DNA of 64,000 bases from Pseudomonadota bacterium. GTDB lineage: Bacteria > Desulfobacterota > Desulfobacteria > Desulfobacterales > RPRI01. The notes under the pieces are model-generated. The model did no database searches, was not told the DNA's origin, and was given only the letters and a program-made list of their open reading frames with translations. This document shows positions 51,621-62,917 of this stretch, one piece after another. Each line of letters starts with the position of its first letter. Within the stretch, counting starts at the first letter, position 1. Made by a program: the position numbers and the translations under genes. Where the stretch lies: positions 107,805 to 171,804 of the forward strand of contig JAHITX010000014.1 in the NCBI GenBank assembly GCA_018817425.1, read 5' to 3'.

Positions 51621-52892
51621 TTAAGAATTTAAAACATCCATAAACTGTTTTTTATCTGCAACAGGTCCAAGAACGGTTAGTGAAAGATTAGCAGGATCAA
51701 AAAGCAAATTCGCCAAATCTGATACTGTATCTTTTTTTACCGATTCGATTTTGTCGATTACTTCCTGAAGCGGAATATGGCGATTAAATATTATTTCGTT
51801 TTGCGCCTGTCTGAACATCTGATTATCAGTACTTTCGGAAGCAAGAAGCAAACAGCCTTTTGTATACTCTACCGATTCTTTAAGTTCGCTATCACTTATA
51901 GTATTTTCTTTAATCTTTTTAATTTCCTTTATAATTAAAGCTGCTGCATCAAGGGCATTATCCGGATCAACCGCAGCATAGGCACCAAACATACCTGTAT
52001 CTATATAGGAGGAGATAAAAGAATATACTGAATAGGCAAGACCTCTTTTTTCACGTATTTCTTGAAAAAGCCTTGAACTCATATTGCCGCCGAGTATTGT
52101 ATTTATAAGTGAAAAAGCATATCTTCTTTCATCTGTGAGAGGCAAGCCTTTATATAAAACACATATATGAGCCTGTTCAAGATCCTTGTCAAATATATTA
52201 GCACCTTTTTGCACATCAGGATTTATACGTTCAGGAAAAGATGAAGTATTTTGATAAGATTCAAAAACCGGGCATACAATATCTAAAATATTTTCATGTT
52301 CTATGTTTCCGGCAACAGAAATAATAATCCGGGAGGGCTGGTAACGTAAGGTAAAAAACTCTTTTATTTTTTCCGGCTTAAAATTAATAATATTTGAGCG
52401 TGTCCCAAGTACTGAAGACCCGAGAGGATTGTTTTTGAAAAAGCATTGGCCGGAAAGATGATGTATATAATCTTCCGGAGAATCTTCAACCATTCCTATT
52501 TCCTGGATTATCACAGGGCGTTCTTTTTCAATTTCTTTGATATCGAATTCGGAATTTAAAAAAATATCAAAGAGAAGATCACTGGCAGTTATAATATGGG
52601 ATGTTATTACTTTGGAATGATAACAGGTTGTCTCCATGGAGGTGAATGCGTTTGTGTTTCCCCCCATGGAGTCAAATTCTTTGGAAATCTGAAATGCCGA
52701 CCTTTTAGCTGTACCTTTAAAAAGCATATGTTCGATAAAATGGGAAAGACCACTTTCTTCCTCCGATTCATCGCGAGCCCCTGAGTTTACCCATATACCC
52801 ATTGAAACTGAACACGATTGGGGCATGTTGGCAGTAATTACTCTGATGCCGTTTGAAAGTACGGTTTTATTTTCAGGCCGGTTCATTTTCAT
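51621..52892 (-). CDS. M16-family zinc peptidase (processing-peptidase-like)
   Basis: A 423-residue peptidase with the inverted zinc motif HFIEH (residues 51-55) in [14 protein letters not shown], downstream Glu in [11 protein letters not shown]..., and the C-terminal inactive half with [14 protein letters not shown]16 genes next to pnp are common in bacteria. Start overlaps the end of pnp by 20 bases. Substrates are unknown, possibly misfolded or signal-peptide fragments. Confidence 0.93.
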   Translation of the reverse strand: MKMNRPENKTVLSNGIRVITANMPQSCSVSMGIWVNSGARDESEEESGLSHFIEHMLFKGTAKRSAFQISKEFDSMGGNTNAFTSMETTCYHSKVITSHIITASDLLFDIFLNSEFDIKEIEKERPVIIQEIGMVEDSPEDYIHHLSGQCFFKNNPLGSSVLGTRSNIINFKPEKIKEFFTLRYQPSRIIISVAGNIEHENILDIVCPVFESYQNTSSFPERINPDVQKGANIFDKDLEQAHICVLYKGLPLTDERRYAFSLINTILGGNMSSRLFQEIREKRGLAYSVYSFISSYIDTGMFGAYAAVDPDNALDAAALIIKEIKKIKENTISDSELKESVEYTKGCLLLASESTDNQMFRQAQNEIIFNRHIPLQEVIDKIESVKKDTVSDLANLLFDPANLSLTVLGPVADKKQFMDVLNS

Positions 52893-54966
52893 CTTCTAAA
52901 ACGGCCTTATGGCTTAAGCGGATTTTGCCGTCTTTGGATATCTCAAGAACCTTAACTTTAATTGTGTCCCCTTCTTTTACTATATCCGAAACCTTGGTTA
53001 CTCTTCGGGTTGCAAGCTGAGATATATGCACAAGGCCGTCTGTGCCGGGCATAATCTGCACAAAAGCGCCAAAATCCATGATCTTAACCACGGTTCCGTC
53101 ATATACAGCGCCGATCTCCGGTTCTTGTGTTATATTGTTTATAAGATTTAAAGCGGCAGCTCCGTCTTCTTTAGATACAGCTGCAATTTTCACAAGACCG
53201 TAGTCGTCAATTTCAACGCGGGTGTTTGTTTCGCTCTGTATAGATCTGATTGTTTTCCCACCAGGGCCAATAATTTCCCTGATCTTGTCAGGATGAACCT
53301 TTACGGTGAATATAGCCGGAGCATGCGGGGATATTGCTTCCCTGGGCTGGTTAATAGCTTCCAGCATCTTTTCAAGGATATGAATTCTGCCTGTACGTGC
53401 CTGCTCCAAGGCACTTTCCATTATAGATTTGGAAAGCTCATGAATTTTTATGTCCATCTGAAGAGCGGTTATTCCTTCCCGGGTTCCTGTAACCTTAAAA
53501 TCCATATCTCCGGAATGATCTTCATCTCCAAGTATATCGGAAAGAATTACAACCTGATCTCCTTCTTTAACAAGACCCATTGCAATTCCTGAAACCGGCG
53601 CCTTAATCGGGACTCCTCCATCCATTAAAGCCATAGACCCTGAACAAACAGTGCCCATTGATGATGAACCGTTTGATTCGAGAACTTCGGAAACAAGACG
53701 TATTGTATAATCAAAGTCTTCTTTGGCCGGAAGTATTTTTTCTAAAGCACGGGTAGAAAGGCCGCCATGGCCAATATCTCTTCTGCTTGGTCCGCCAACG
53801 CGTTTGGTTTCGCCAACTGAATAAGGCGGAAAATTATAGTGCAGCATAAACGGCCTTAATTCTTCACCGCTTAATGTTTCAACTCTTTGTTCATCAGGAC
53901 CTGACCCAAGTGTCAGTACTGCCAGAACCTGTGTTTCGCCTCGAGTAAAAAGAGCACTGCCGTGTGGTCTTGGAAGCACGCCTACTTCGCATGTAATGGG
54001 CCTTATTTCATCATATTTTCTGCCGTCTAAGCGCTGACCTTCGTTAACTATAAGGGCCCTGGTTATTTTTTTCTGTAAACCATAAAATATCTCAGAAAAC
54101 TCATCTTTGCGTTCGGTATACTCAGCGCCAAGTTGCTCAAATAATTCGGCCTTTAGGGTGCGCATGGCAGATTGTCTGTCGATTTTTCCCGGTATAAGAA
54201 GAGCTTCGCGTATACGGGAGGCAGCAATGGATTCAACCGTTTCTTCAAAAGCGTTGTCTTTTTCTTTTTCGGTGTAATTTCTTTTTGGAAGTCCGTTGGT
54301 TTCTCTTAGCTTATGTTGAATGTCAATGATAGGCTGCATAGCTTCATGGCCGAAAAAGATTGCTTCAAGCATATCTTTTTCGCTGACTATGTTGCTTCCG
54401 CCTTCAACCATGACTACACCGGTTTTTGAGCCTGCAACGATAATATTTATATCGCTGCCCTCGCACTCATTTATTGTCGGGTTTGCAATAAATTGTCCGT
54501 CTTTTCTGATAACCCTGACACTGGCAATCGGTCCGGCAAAAGGTATATCGGATATTTCAAGAGCGGCCGATGTGCCTATCATAGCAAGTACATCAGGATC
54601 ATTTTCTTGATCCATTGATAAAACTGTTGCAATTATCTGAATTTCGCAACCGTAACCTTTGGGAAACAAGGGCCTGATTGGCCTGTCAATAAGACGCGAA
54701 GTCAGTGTTTCCTTTTCCGAAGGTCTTCCAATCTCTCGTCTGAAATAATTTCCGGGTATGCGCCCTGCCGCATATATTTTTTCCTGATATTCGACGGAAA
54801 GCGGCAAAAAATCCCTGGGACGTTCATCATATGAAGAAACTGCGGTAACAAGAACAACAGTATCACCGTATTGCACAGTCACCGATCCTGACGCCTGTTT
54901 AGCCAGTTTGCCAGCCTGTATGCTAAGAGTTTTTCCCCCTATATCGGCGCTATATGTGTTTATCAT
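52873..54966 (-). CDS. pnp: Polyribonucleotide nucleotidyltransferase (PNPase)
   Basis: Degrades RNA from the 3' end by phosphorolysis and can add tails. The 697-residue product has two RNase PH domains (about 1-220 and 300-530; [24 protein letters not shown] [20 protein letters not shown], and [22 protein letters not shown]), a KH domain ([15 protein letters not shown]) and an S1 domain ([18 protein letters not shown]). TAGGAG lies upstream of the start. It follows rpsO in the usual order but across a 500-base gap that contains a short mobile element. Confidence 0.97.
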   Translation of the reverse strand: MINTYSADIGGKTLSIQAGKLAKQASGSVTVQYGDTVVLVTAVSSYDERPRDFLPLSVEYQEKIYAAGRIPGNYFRREIGRPSEKETLTSRLIDRPIRPLFPKGYGCEIQIIATVLSMDQENDPDVLAMIGTSAALEISDIPFAGPIASVRVIRKDGQFIANPTINECEGSDINIIVAGSKTGVVMVEGGSNIVSEKDMLEAIFFGHEAMQPIIDIQHKLRETNGLPKRNYTEKEKDNAFEETVESIAASRIREALLIPGKIDRQSAMRTLKAELFEQLGAEYTERKDEFSEIFYGLQKKITRALIVNEGQRLDGRKYDEIRPITCEVGVLPRPHGSALFTRGETQVLAVLTLGSGPDEQRVETLSGEELRPFMLHYNFPPYSVGETKRVGGPSRRDIGHGGLSTRALEKILPAKEDFDYTIRLVSEVLESNGSSSMGTVCSGSMALMDGGVPIKAPVSGIAMGLVKEGDQVVILSDILGDEDHSGDMDFKVTGTREGITALQMDIKIHELSKSIMESALEQARTGRIHILEKMLEAINQPREAISPHAPAIFTVKVHPDKIREIIGPGGKTIRSIQSETNTRVEIDDYGLVKIAAVSKEDGAAALNLINNITQEPEIGAVYDGTVVKIMDFGAFVQIMPGTDGLVHISQLATRRVTKVSDIVKEGDTIKVKVLEISKDGKIRLSHKAVLEDENEPA

Positions 54967-55111
54967 AAAATTCTCCTAAATAATAATTAACATTTGTCAT
55001 TGTAACGTTATGATTGCTGAAACGAATTTATTGTGTAATGCAGAGTTAACAACCTTTTACAGAACGGATTTTATACAATAATCTATTCATGAAAGATGAA
55101 TCTAACCTGCT

Positions 55112-55253
55112 GAGCCAGTTTAAAATGCCCCATTTTGGCCGATCTTAAGCGTTGGGTTCAAATTTCAATCCTCGAAATACTCAATGTATTCCTGCGGTTG
55201 AAATTTTATCCCGCCTTGAGCTTGACCAAACTGAAACGTTTTGAAAGTGGCTC
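55112..55253. mobile_element. 142-base MITE-like palindromic element between rpsO and pnp, with TGCT target duplication
   Basis: The ends GAGCCAGTTTAAAA and the complement of GTTTTGAAAGTGGCTC are imperfect inverted repeats, flanked on both sides by TGCT (55108-55111 and 55254-55257). The centre is a strong hairpin with AAATTTCAA/TTGAAATTT and AATAC/GTATT arms. It encodes nothing. The remainder of the 54967-55465 gap shows no gene. Confidence 0.8.
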
Positions 55254-55465
55254 TGCTGTATAGAATAATAACTTCAGAATGTATTCCTTTGCAGCAATTT
55301 AGAATAGAGGTTTAAGAGCTGTATGGTCATATAAACCTCTATTGACTTTCGATACCCATTTTTATCTTTCCGGATATTTAAGAGAGTGGAACGATGCTAC
55401 GCTCATTACCGGCAGGCATATTTTTTCGGCTCGTAAGGATCTGCACTTTGAACTGATCAAAAAAA

Positions 55466-55735
55466 TTATCTTCTCAAACCAAGAGTAGTAATGATTGTCC
55501 TGTAACGTTGTACATCTTTGTTTTTAACATAATTTAAGAGTCTGCGCCTTTTACCTACAAGCATGAGCAAGCCTCTTCTTGAATGATGATCCTTGGCATG
55601 AACCTTAAGGTGTTCGGTAAGATAACTTATTCTGAAAGTTAATAGGCCCACCTGTACCTCCGGAGAGCCGGTATCGCTTTCATGTAATTTATATTTTTCG
55701 ATCAATTCCTTTTTATCATCTGTTTTAAAAACCAA
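55466..55735 (-). CDS. rpsO: Ribosomal protein S15
   Basis: The 89-residue protein binds 16S rRNA and nucleates the central domain of the small subunit. Signatures: [48 protein letters not shown], and the end TIITTLGLR. It is placed between truB and pnp as in most bacteria. GGAGG precedes the start. Confidence 0.97.
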   Translation of the reverse strand: MVFKTDDKKELIEKYKLHESDTGSPEVQVGLLTFRISYLTEHLKVHAKDHHSRRGLLMLVGKRRRLLNYVKNKDVQRYRTIITTLGLRR

Positions 55736-55920
55736 TTTCTTTTTGCCTCCTGTTTTCTATCTGGAAATAACTATTTGATTATACATTGTTAACTATTATT
55801 TTATAAACCATATTACAGATTAAAATTGACAAAAATAATATTCTTTTTCTTTATATACATTTATAAATACAAACAAACAACAAATTTTATTCAGTAAAAA
55901 GCCTGTTTTTTTATCCTGGT

Positions 55921-56823
55921 TCAATTATTGTTAATCACACAACAATAGATAAATTTATTTCCGATCTTATTTAAAATGGCCAAAAGATCGTTATTGTTGT
56001 TTACAATTTTAATAAAGCTATCCGTTTTGTTTGTTTGTACTAAATTAATATCACGTTCGGTAATTAATTTACCATGGGATAACTTTTCGATCAATATATC
56101 ATCGGCTATATATCCGGGGATATGTTTAAGTGCATCAGACATGTTTAACAAATGTTTCGAAATATTACCCTCTTTTGATATAATTTCCTCAAGGATATCA
56201 ATAGATAGAGCCTGGTTTATGTTTAATCCGCAGCTTTCAATTCTTCTTAATTGACTAAGATGTCCACCGCATCCAAGAGATTTTCCGATATCTGCGCATA
56301 ATGTTCTTATATATGTGCCAGCCGAGCAAGACACTTCAAAAAGAACTTCAGGAAGATTTATATTAATAGGTTTTATATAATGTATGTCAATTTTCCTGGG
56401 CGGTTTAAGAATTGGCTTGCCTTGTCTTGCATACTTATAAAGAGGAATTCCCTTATGTTTTAAAGCTGAATAAGCCGGAGGAACCTGATCGATGCTTCCT
56501 TCATATTTTTTAAAAACCGCTACTATATCTTCTTCCGAAAAATTCAAATCCTTGCTTGTTGATATAACTTCACCTGTAAAATCCTGTGTATCTGTTTCAA
56601 TCCCTAAACACAGCCTGGCAATATATTTTTTATTTCCTTCAAGAAAAAATCTTGAGATTTTTGTTGCCTCATTTATGCAGCATGGCAATACTCCCGTGGC
56701 AAAAGGATCGAGAGTGCCTGTGTGTCCCACTTTCTTTGCACCTGTCAGTTTTTTTATAATAGAAACTGCCCTTGCTGAACTTATATCAGCAGGTTTATCA
56801 ATAATTAATAATCCGCTGTTAAT
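55921..56823 (-). CDS. truB: tRNA pseudouridine-55 synthase, probable AUU start
   Basis: Makes pseudouridine 55 in the T-loop of tRNAs. Catalytic Asp39 lies in GHTGTLDPFATGVLP, with YSALKHKGIPLYKYAR, and CSAGTYIRTLCADIG further on; the C-terminal PUA-like part is short. Conserved motif I (GLLIIDKPADISSA) precedes the first standard start codon (GTG 56730). The frame upstream has no ATG, GTG or TTG back to a stop at 56857-56859. ATT at 56823 has AAAGGG nine bases upstream and gives a 300-residue protein of normal length, so I use it. CTG 56844 is a less likely choice; a sequencing error is also possible. Confidence 0.85.
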   Translation of the reverse strand: MNSGLLIIDKPADISSARAVSIIKKLTGAKKVGHTGTLDPFATGVLPCCINEATKISRFFLEGNKKYIARLCLGIETDTQDFTGEVISTSKDLNFSEEDIVAVFKKYEGSIDQVPPAYSALKHKGIPLYKYARQGKPILKPPRKIDIHYIKPININLPEVLFEVSCSAGTYIRTLCADIGKSLGCGGHLSQLRRIESCGLNINQALSIDILEEIISKEGNISKHLLNMSDALKHIPGYIADDILIEKLSHGKLITERDINLVQTNKTDSFIKIVNNNNDLLAILNKIGNKFIYCCVINNN

Positions 56824-56915
56824 TTTTATACACCCTTTAAGCAGAGTTGGCGGGGTTTAAAACCCCAACCTACTACCATATCCCTTTATATGCCGCCACT
56901 GTTGTGAAGCTATAG

Positions 56916-57887
56916 TTATAACTTTTCAGCAAACCTCATAATAATTGTTTTTAATTCATCCAAACCGGTTTCAAGATTAAAACCTGCCGCACTGAAGTGT
57001 CCGCCCCCGCCAAAGGATAAGGCTATATCCGTAACATCAATGGTTCCATCCGAACGCAGACTTACATGAAAATTCTTAATACCTTTTATTTTGCTTTTGC
57101 TGTTTCTTTTTTCCTGAATAAGAACAGCAACTTTTATACCTTTAATACGTTTAGCATAGCTGATAAGGCCATCAATGTCTTCAGATTTAGTTCCGGTCTC
57201 GTTAATCATATCCGAGGTTATGGTCATCATTGAAAGTTTGCCGTTTTCTGATATTGCAATGGAATCAAGAGCAAGGTTTAAAAGACGGATGCGTCCTAAA
57301 GAATATTTTCCATAAACATTTTGTGCGATTTTATAGGGATCTGCTCCGTAAGCTATCATTTCTTCACAAATTGCGAAAGCCGGTCCGTTTGTATTTGAAG
57401 CCCTGAAAGACCCGGTGTCAGTTAAAATGGCCGTATATATTGAAGTAGCAATTTCTTTATTAATGGGAATATTCATCTTTTTTATTATACGATAAACTAA
57501 TTCTGCCGTTGAACAAGCTGATGTATCGACAAGCCGACAGGTTCCATAACCTGTGTTTGTTACATGGTGGTCTATATTAATAATAACCGGAATCGTCGCT
57601 ACTGCCTTTGCAGATTTTCCTATGCGCTCTAAATTTCCGCAATCAAGAATAACGGCCGTATCAAATTCATAAAGCTCATTAATTTTATATTTTATGAGTT
57701 CAGTCCCAGGGAGAAATCGATAAACCGAAGGAATGGAGCTTTCGTTCAACAAAAATGTTTTCTTATTAAGAAAACCAAGAGCAAAACCAACGGCAAGCAA
57801 AGACCCTATTGCATCACCATCCTGGTTTATATGAGAAGTGATCAGCACATTAGAGCTATTTATCAGATGTTCTATTATGCGGTCCAT
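56916..57887 (-). CDS. nrnA: NrnA-like DHH/DHHA1 oligoribonuclease / pAp phosphatase
   Basis: A 323-residue DHH-family phosphoesterase that degrades very short RNAs and 3'-phosphoadenosine 5'-phosphate. Metal motifs: SHINQDGDAIGS, ILDCGNLERIG, NIDHHVTNTGYG and TDTGSF; the DHHA1 domain ends in FGGGGHFSAAGF. Lies between rbfA and truB, its usual position in many bacteria. Confidence 0.94.
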   Translation of the reverse strand: MDRIIEHLINSSNVLITSHINQDGDAIGSLLAVGFALGFLNKKTFLLNESSIPSVYRFLPGTELIKYKINELYEFDTAVILDCGNLERIGKSAKAVATIPVIINIDHHVTNTGYGTCRLVDTSACSTAELVYRIIKKMNIPINKEIATSIYTAILTDTGSFRASNTNGPAFAICEEMIAYGADPYKIAQNVYGKYSLGRIRLLNLALDSIAISENGKLSMMTITSDMINETGTKSEDIDGLISYAKRIKGIKVAVLIQEKRNSKSKIKGIKNFHVSLRSDGTIDVTDIALSFGGGGHFSAAGFNLETGLDELKTIIMRFAEKL

Positions 57888-57899
57888 TATCCTTTGTGT

Positions 57900-58250
57900 T
57901 TATGAGTCCATTTTTATTGACTTTAGAACGTTTTCAATCCGTTCTCCATAATCATATGATTCATCATAAAAGAAAGAAATCTCAGGCATATATCGCAAAG
58001 AAAGTTCGCTTGACAAAGAGCGTTTTAAAAATCCGGCGGCGCTTTTAAAACCTTTTAATGCTTCGTCAGCATTAGTTTTGCCGCCGGTTGTGGTAAAATA
58101 AATGCGCGCAATTTTGAGATCTTTAGACATTTTGACATCAGTAATTGTCGTCATTTCAAGACGAGGGTCTTTTATATCTTTTAACAGTAGTGCAGATATA
58201 ATTTTTTGTATCTGCCCGCCGACTCTTTCAGCCCTTGAAAAACCTGTCAT
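57900..58250 (-). CDS. rbfA: Ribosome-binding factor A
   Basis: Aids late maturation of the 30S subunit. The 116-residue KH-like protein shows RAERVGGQIQKIISALL, DPRLEMTTITDVKMSKDLKIARIYF and a C-terminal RYMPEISFFYDESYDYGERIE. Its start overlaps the upstream gene's stop by four bases; order infB-ylxP-rbfA is conserved. Confidence 0.95.
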   Translation of the reverse strand: MTGFSRAERVGGQIQKIISALLLKDIKDPRLEMTTITDVKMSKDLKIARIYFTTTGGKTNADEALKGFKSAAGFLKRSLSSELSLRYMPEISFFYDESYDYGERIENVLKSIKMDS

Positions 58251-58534
58251 ATATTGATTAACTCCATTTCAGTATTTACAATTTCGGCAAGACCCAATTC
58301 ATCAGCAAAGCTAAAAGCTTTATCTATTTTGGAATTAACCATAGCCTTGTCATTTCCTACAAAGGCTATGCCTATTATTGCTTCCTCGTAAATATCATTT
58401 GAGTCTACTTCTGCAACCGATGCGTTGAAATTGTTCTGTAGTCTGCCGATAAGTGATTTTACAATTTTTCTTTTGCTTTTCAGAGAGCGGCAGTCATGAA
58501 GCCTGAAAGTAATTATTCCTAGACCGACGACCAT
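58247..58534 (-). CDS. ylxP: DUF503 (YlxP-like) protein
   Basis: A 95-residue protein: LHDCRSLKSKRKIVKSLIGRLQNNFNASVAEVD and IGIAFVGNDK are the family pattern. Genes of this type lie between infB and rbfA in many bacteria and may aid ribosome assembly. Five bases separate it from infB. Confidence 0.92.
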   Translation of the reverse strand: MVVGLGIITFRLHDCRSLKSKRKIVKSLIGRLQNNFNASVAEVDSNDIYEEAIIGIAFVGNDKAMVNSKIDKAFSFADELGLAEIVNTEMELINI

Positions 58535-58539
58535 ATTTA

Positions 58540-61263
58540 TTATTCGAATTCCGGTTTAACTTCTTCTATATAATAAAATTCAATTACATCATCAACTTTT
58601 ATATCATTATAATTTTCTATGCCGATTCCGCATTCAAATCCGGTCAAGACCTCTTTAGCATCATCTTTAAATCGCTTTAAAGAAGAATTCTTTCCTTCGA
58701 AGCATACTATACCGTCTCTGATCAGGCGTGTTTGACGGCCACGTTCTATTTTACCATCTAAGACATAACAGCCTGCAATAGTACCAAATTTAGGAACATG
58801 AAAGACTTCCCTGACCTGGGCTCTGCCTAAGAATTTTTCTACAAATGTCGAAGCCATCAACCCGACTATCGCATTCTTTATATCCTTAATTACATTATAT
58901 ATTATATTGTAGTAACGAATATCAACGTTTTCTTCGTTTGCCATCATTTGTACTTTGGAACTGGGACGGACGTTAAAACCAAGGATAATGGCATTTGAAA
59001 CAGCTGCAAGAGATACATCAGATTCTGTAATGGTTCCGGTTCCGGAATGAATTATATCAATTTTAACTTCATCGTTTGACAATTTGTTCAGCGAATCTCT
59101 TATTGCTTCTATAGAACCGTTAACATCTGCTTTTACTATTAAGGTCAGACTTTTGATTTTGCCTTCCTGAATCCGGTCAAATAGATTTTCAAGGTTAAGT
59201 CTGCTTGTTTTAGCCAACTCTTTGGAACGCTGTTTCTGAATCCTGTAAGTGCTGACCTGTTTGGCATCCTTTTCATCGGCAAGAGCTACAAGTTCATCCC
59301 CTGCCATAGGCACACCCGAAAAGCCTACAACCTCGACCGGAATTGACGGGCCGGCCTCGTCTATTTTCATACCCCTGTCATTTAAGAGTGCCCGCACTTT
59401 ACCATAATGTATTCCGCAAACAACGGATTCGCCTAAATGAAGCGTTCCTTCTTTTATCAGTACTGTTGCGACAGGCCCTCTTCCGGAATCCAGATTGGCT
59501 TCAACCACATGGCCTACAGCAAGTTTATTTGGGTTAGCTTTTAATTCAAGAACCTCTGCCTGAAGAAGAATCATTTCAAGCAAATCGTCTATTCCGATAT
59601 TCTGTTTTGCAGATACTTTAATAAAAGGAGTGGTACCTCCCCATTCTTCCGGCGCAAGATTATGTTCAGCCAATTCACGCTTAACACGATCCGGATCTGC
59701 TTCAGGTTTGTCCATTTTGTTTATAGCAACAATTATCGGAACAGCAGCTGCTTTTGCATGATTAATAGCTTCTACGGTTTGCGGTTTTACTCCATCATCG
59801 GCTGCTACAACAAGTACAACAATATCCGTTATTTTTGCTCCTCTTGCGCGCATAGCTGTAAAAGCTTCATGGCCGGGAGTATCCAAAAATATTATCTGTC
59901 CGTTATCGGTTGAAACATGGTAAGCCCCTATATGCTGAGTGATGCCTCCAGCCTCTGCTTCTGTTATTTTGGTTTTGCGTATTACATCCAAAAGAGAGGT
60001 CTTTCCATGATCAACATGGCCCATTATAGTAACTACCGGGGGTTTGCTTACAAGAGCGCTGGGGTCATACTTCTCTTCTTTTAAATAGTTGCTTTCTTCA
60101 AAAGATGCACGTTCGACTTCATAACTAAATTCGGCTGCAACCAGTGAAGCAGTATCATAATCTATTGTTTGGTTTACAGTCGCAAGCACACCTAAGCCCA
60201 TAAGCGTTTTTATCATTTCACTCGACTTTATACCCATTCTTTTTGCAAGATCGGATAATACAATTGCGTCATCAATTTTTATCCGGCGTTTTATAGCTTT
60301 TGGTGTAGTTAACTGTGTCTTTTGCCCATGAGAAGCCTTAACCTTAGCTCCTTTTTTTTCTCTACGAATTTTGGGTTCCGGCGAAAAAAGATCTTCTGCT
60401 TCAACTATTTCTTTTTTCTTAAAAGGTTTCTTTTTGGTTAATTTTTTGTCCCTGAAATCGGGTTCTTCTTCGCGCTTTTCCCTGCCTTTAACTTTCTTTT
60501 TATCAGAAACAGCTTCTTCTTTTTTTGTAACCGCAGCTGTAGAATCAGTTTTCCCCTGAAAATCCGGGGTTATTTCAACCGTCTTTTTGATGTGTCCACC
60601 GGTTTTATTCTTATATTCCAAGGGCTTGGCCTGTTTTGAAGCATCCGTTATTTTAGATATTTGTTCCTTTGGCGGTTCCGTTTTAGTCGGAGCAACTTCG
60701 TGTGAAAGGGGATGTTCTTGTATTACTTCCTCTTTCTTTTTAACCTCAGGTAATTTAAGGATTTTTGCCGGTTGTTCTTTTTTGGCTTTTTTAAGTACTT
60801 TTGCGGGGGGGGCAGTCTTTTTAATCGGCTGTTTTTGGGTCTCGGCAGGGGGCTTAACCTCCGGCTTTTCTTCCGTAGACGGCTTTGTGACTTCTTCGAC
60901 AGCTTTTTCGATTATGGGTTCGGGCGCCTGCTCTTCCGAATCAACTTTTTCAACAGCCTTCTCTTTTTGCTCTTCAGGTTGCATTTCAGGCTCTATCTCA
61001 GATGTTGTTTCAGGTTTCGTTTCTGTCTGCTCCTGAACAACAACTTTTCGCCTTCTGATTATCGTAGGCTTAATGCGGACTTCAGCCACTTCTTCCGACT
61101 TTACGTTACTATTTAAGCCGGCTTTAATTTTTTTAACTGTTTCTTCATCCAAAGAACTAACGTGGCTCTTAACGTAGATATCCATATTTCTTATCTTGTC
61201 AAGAAGAGCCTGGTTCGTCATATTAAGATCTCTGGCAAGTTCGTATACTCTGATCTTTGCCAT
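58540..61263 (-). CDS. infB: Translation initiation factor IF-2
   Basis: A 907-residue GTPase that places initiator tRNA on the 30S subunit. The N-terminal IF2_N helix module ([15 protein letters not shown]) is followed by a long low-complexity linker (about 75-330, rich in Lys, Glu, Pro), a second IF2_N-like region and the G domain with [27 protein letters not shown] and [10 protein letters not shown], then domains II-IV. ATG 61263 with GGGGGG upstream is preferred over a TTG four codons earlier. Length is at the long end because of the linker. Confidence 0.97.
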   Translation of the reverse strand: MAKIRVYELARDLNMTNQALLDKIRNMDIYVKSHVSSLDEETVKKIKAGLNSNVKSEEVAEVRIKPTIIRRRKVVVQEQTETKPETTSEIEPEMQPEEQKEKAVEKVDSEEQAPEPIIEKAVEEVTKPSTEEKPEVKPPAETQKQPIKKTAPPAKVLKKAKKEQPAKILKLPEVKKKEEVIQEHPLSHEVAPTKTEPPKEQISKITDASKQAKPLEYKNKTGGHIKKTVEITPDFQGKTDSTAAVTKKEEAVSDKKKVKGREKREEEPDFRDKKLTKKKPFKKKEIVEAEDLFSPEPKIRREKKGAKVKASHGQKTQLTTPKAIKRRIKIDDAIVLSDLAKRMGIKSSEMIKTLMGLGVLATVNQTIDYDTASLVAAEFSYEVERASFEESNYLKEEKYDPSALVSKPPVVTIMGHVDHGKTSLLDVIRKTKITEAEAGGITQHIGAYHVSTDNGQIIFLDTPGHEAFTAMRARGAKITDIVVLVVAADDGVKPQTVEAINHAKAAAVPIIVAINKMDKPEADPDRVKRELAEHNLAPEEWGGTTPFIKVSAKQNIGIDDLLEMILLQAEVLELKANPNKLAVGHVVEANLDSGRGPVATVLIKEGTLHLGESVVCGIHYGKVRALLNDRGMKIDEAGPSIPVEVVGFSGVPMAGDELVALADEKDAKQVSTYRIQKQRSKELAKTSRLNLENLFDRIQEGKIKSLTLIVKADVNGSIEAIRDSLNKLSNDEVKIDIIHSGTGTITESDVSLAAVSNAIILGFNVRPSSKVQMMANEENVDIRYYNIIYNVIKDIKNAIVGLMASTFVEKFLGRAQVREVFHVPKFGTIAGCYVLDGKIERGRQTRLIRDGIVCFEGKNSSLKRFKDDAKEVLTGFECGIGIENYNDIKVDDVIEFYYIEEVKPEFE

Positions 61264-61375
61264 GCAGCCCCCCAAATATTGTTATTAACCGGTCTTTCAC
61301 TAAATGATTATTATATTTACAGCAACCCAGTATTTTATTGCACATAAACTATATTTGCAAAAATTTATATGGTAG

Positions 61376-62917
61376 TTATAAATTCTTATTGTCGATGCCA
61401 GAATTTTCTTCTTCGGTACTTTTAATGTCACCGATGTCAGAATTTTCTTCTTTGGTACTTTCAATGTCACCGATGTCAGAATTTTCTTCCTCTGCACTTT
61501 TATTGTCATCGATGTCAGAATTTTCTTCTTCGGTACTTTTAATGTCACCGATGTCAGAATTTTCTTCTTTGGTACTTTTAATGTCACCGATGTCAGGATT
61601 TTCTTCCTCTGCACTTTTATTGTCATCGATGTCAGGATTTTCTTCTTCGGTACTTTGATTGTCATTGTTATCATTGCCTTTGGAAATTGCTTCTGCTGCA
61701 AAATCTATCAATTTCTCGGCTTTTTCTTTGGCGATACCTTTTATTTCCATCAGATCACTTGCGGAGGCGTTACTGATTTCCTCTACGGATGTAAAACCTT
61801 TTTCAATTAATAAATTGGCAAGATTTATTCCAACTCCGGGTAAAGATACAAGAGAATCATAACCGTTTTTCAATACCGCATCATAATGTGATTCACCTTG
61901 AACATCTATGTTCCAGGAAGTCAACTTTGAAGCAAGGCGTACGTTCTGGCCGCGTTTGCCTATAGCGATGGAAAGGGAATCATCAGGGACTATCACTTCC
62001 ATAGCATGACTGTCTTCATCAATAATAACTCTTATTATTTCAGCCGGAGCCAGGGCATTGCATACATATTTAGCCGAATCAACATGCCATGGTATTATAT
62101 CAATTTTTTCACCTCTTAATTCCTGAACAACATTTTGAACCCGGCTTCCCTTCATGCCAACACAGGCACCTACCGGATGTATATCAGAATCAGTTGAAGA
62201 TACGGCTATTTTGGCCCGAACCCCCGGTTCACGCACAGTGCCCATTATCTTTACAATTCCTTCGCTTATTTCAGGAACTTCTGTTTTAAAAAGGTTTGCC
62301 AGAAAATTCGAATGCGTTCTGGAAAGAACAATTTGAGGGCCTCGTGAATCCTGAAGTACATCCATAAGAAGCGCTCTTAAGCGTTCACCACGCTTATAGG
62401 TCTCTTTTGGGATTTGTTCATGAATCGGCAGAATGCCTTCTGTCTGTCCGAGGTTCACGATAATATCTCCGGAATGTTCAATTCGCTGAACGATGCCGTT
62501 TATTATTTCACCTTTACGGTCAATGAAACTTGAATAAACAGCATTTCTTTCAGCATCTTTCATTTTCTGTATAATGACCTGTTTTGCAGATTGGGCGGCT
62601 ATTCTTCCAAAAGCTGTGGTATCCATTTTTGTTCCGAGGCTATCCCCAATTTCACATTCCGGATCCAGTTTTTGCCCTTCTTTAAGACTGATCTGCGTTA
62701 TTTCATCCGTAACGGTTTCAACTACTTTCTTAAACTGAAAAGCTTCGATATCACCGCTTTCTTCATTATAATTAATTTCTATATCGATTTTATTCCCATA
62801 TTTTTTTCTTGCAGCGGATTTTAGCGCTTCTTCAATTGCCGTAATGAGAACACTTTTATCTATACCCCTGTCCCGGCTGACTTGATCAACAACACGTTTT
62901 ATTTCTGATATTAGCAT
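61376..62917 (-). CDS. nusA: Transcription termination/antitermination factor NusA with repetitive acidic tail
   Basis: NusA controls pausing, termination and antitermination by RNA polymerase. The 513-residue product has an N-terminal RNA-polymerase-binding domain (1-130), S1 (about 134-200: [17 protein letters not shown]), two KH domains ([20 protein letters not shown] and [17 protein letters not shown]), and a helix-hairpin-helix region ([19 protein letters not shown]). Residues 422-513 are a 13-residue acidic repeat not typical of NusA. The start overlaps the end of rimP by seven bases. Confidence 0.96.
   Translation of the reverse strand: MLISEIKRVVDQVSRDRGIDKSVLITAIEEALKSAARKKYGNKIDIEINYNEESGDIEAFQFKKVVETVTDEITQISLKEGQKLDPECEIGDSLGTKMDTTAFGRIAAQSAKQVIIQKMKDAERNAVYSSFIDRKGEIINGIVQRIEHSGDIIVNLGQTEGILPIHEQIPKETYKRGERLRALLMDVLQDSRGPQIVLSRTHSNFLANLFKTEVPEISEGIVKIMGTVREPGVRAKIAVSSTDSDIHPVGACVGMKGSRVQNVVQELRGEKIDIIPWHVDSAKYVCNALAPAEIIRVIIDEDSHAMEVIVPDDSLSIAIGKRGQNVRLASKLTSWNIDVQGESHYDAVLKNGYDSLVSLPGVGINLANLLIEKGFTSVEEISNASASDLMEIKGIAKEKAEKLIDFAAEAISKGNDNNDNQSTEEENPDIDDNKSAEEENPDIGDIKSTKEENSDIGDIKSTEEENSDIDDNKSAEEENSDIGDIESTKEENSDIGDIKSTEEENSGIDNKNL
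61379..61654 (-). repeat. Higher-order tandem repeat in the nusA 3' end
   Basis: Seven 39-base units encode variants of [13 protein letters not shown]. Units come in a three-unit pattern (DDNK, then SAEEEN, then STKEEN) that is present twice, at about 61654-61538 and 61537-61421, so a 117-base block was itself duplicated. A seventh partial unit ends the gene with [14 protein letters not shown]. Confidence 0.92.

Noticed and set aside
61379..61654. Regular 39-base repeats, considered as CRISPR
   Set aside because: Units are contiguous without unique spacers and encode the in-frame NusA C-terminus.
61338..61658. 106-codon plus-strand repetitive frame
   Set aside because: It is the antisense reading of the NusA tail repeats.
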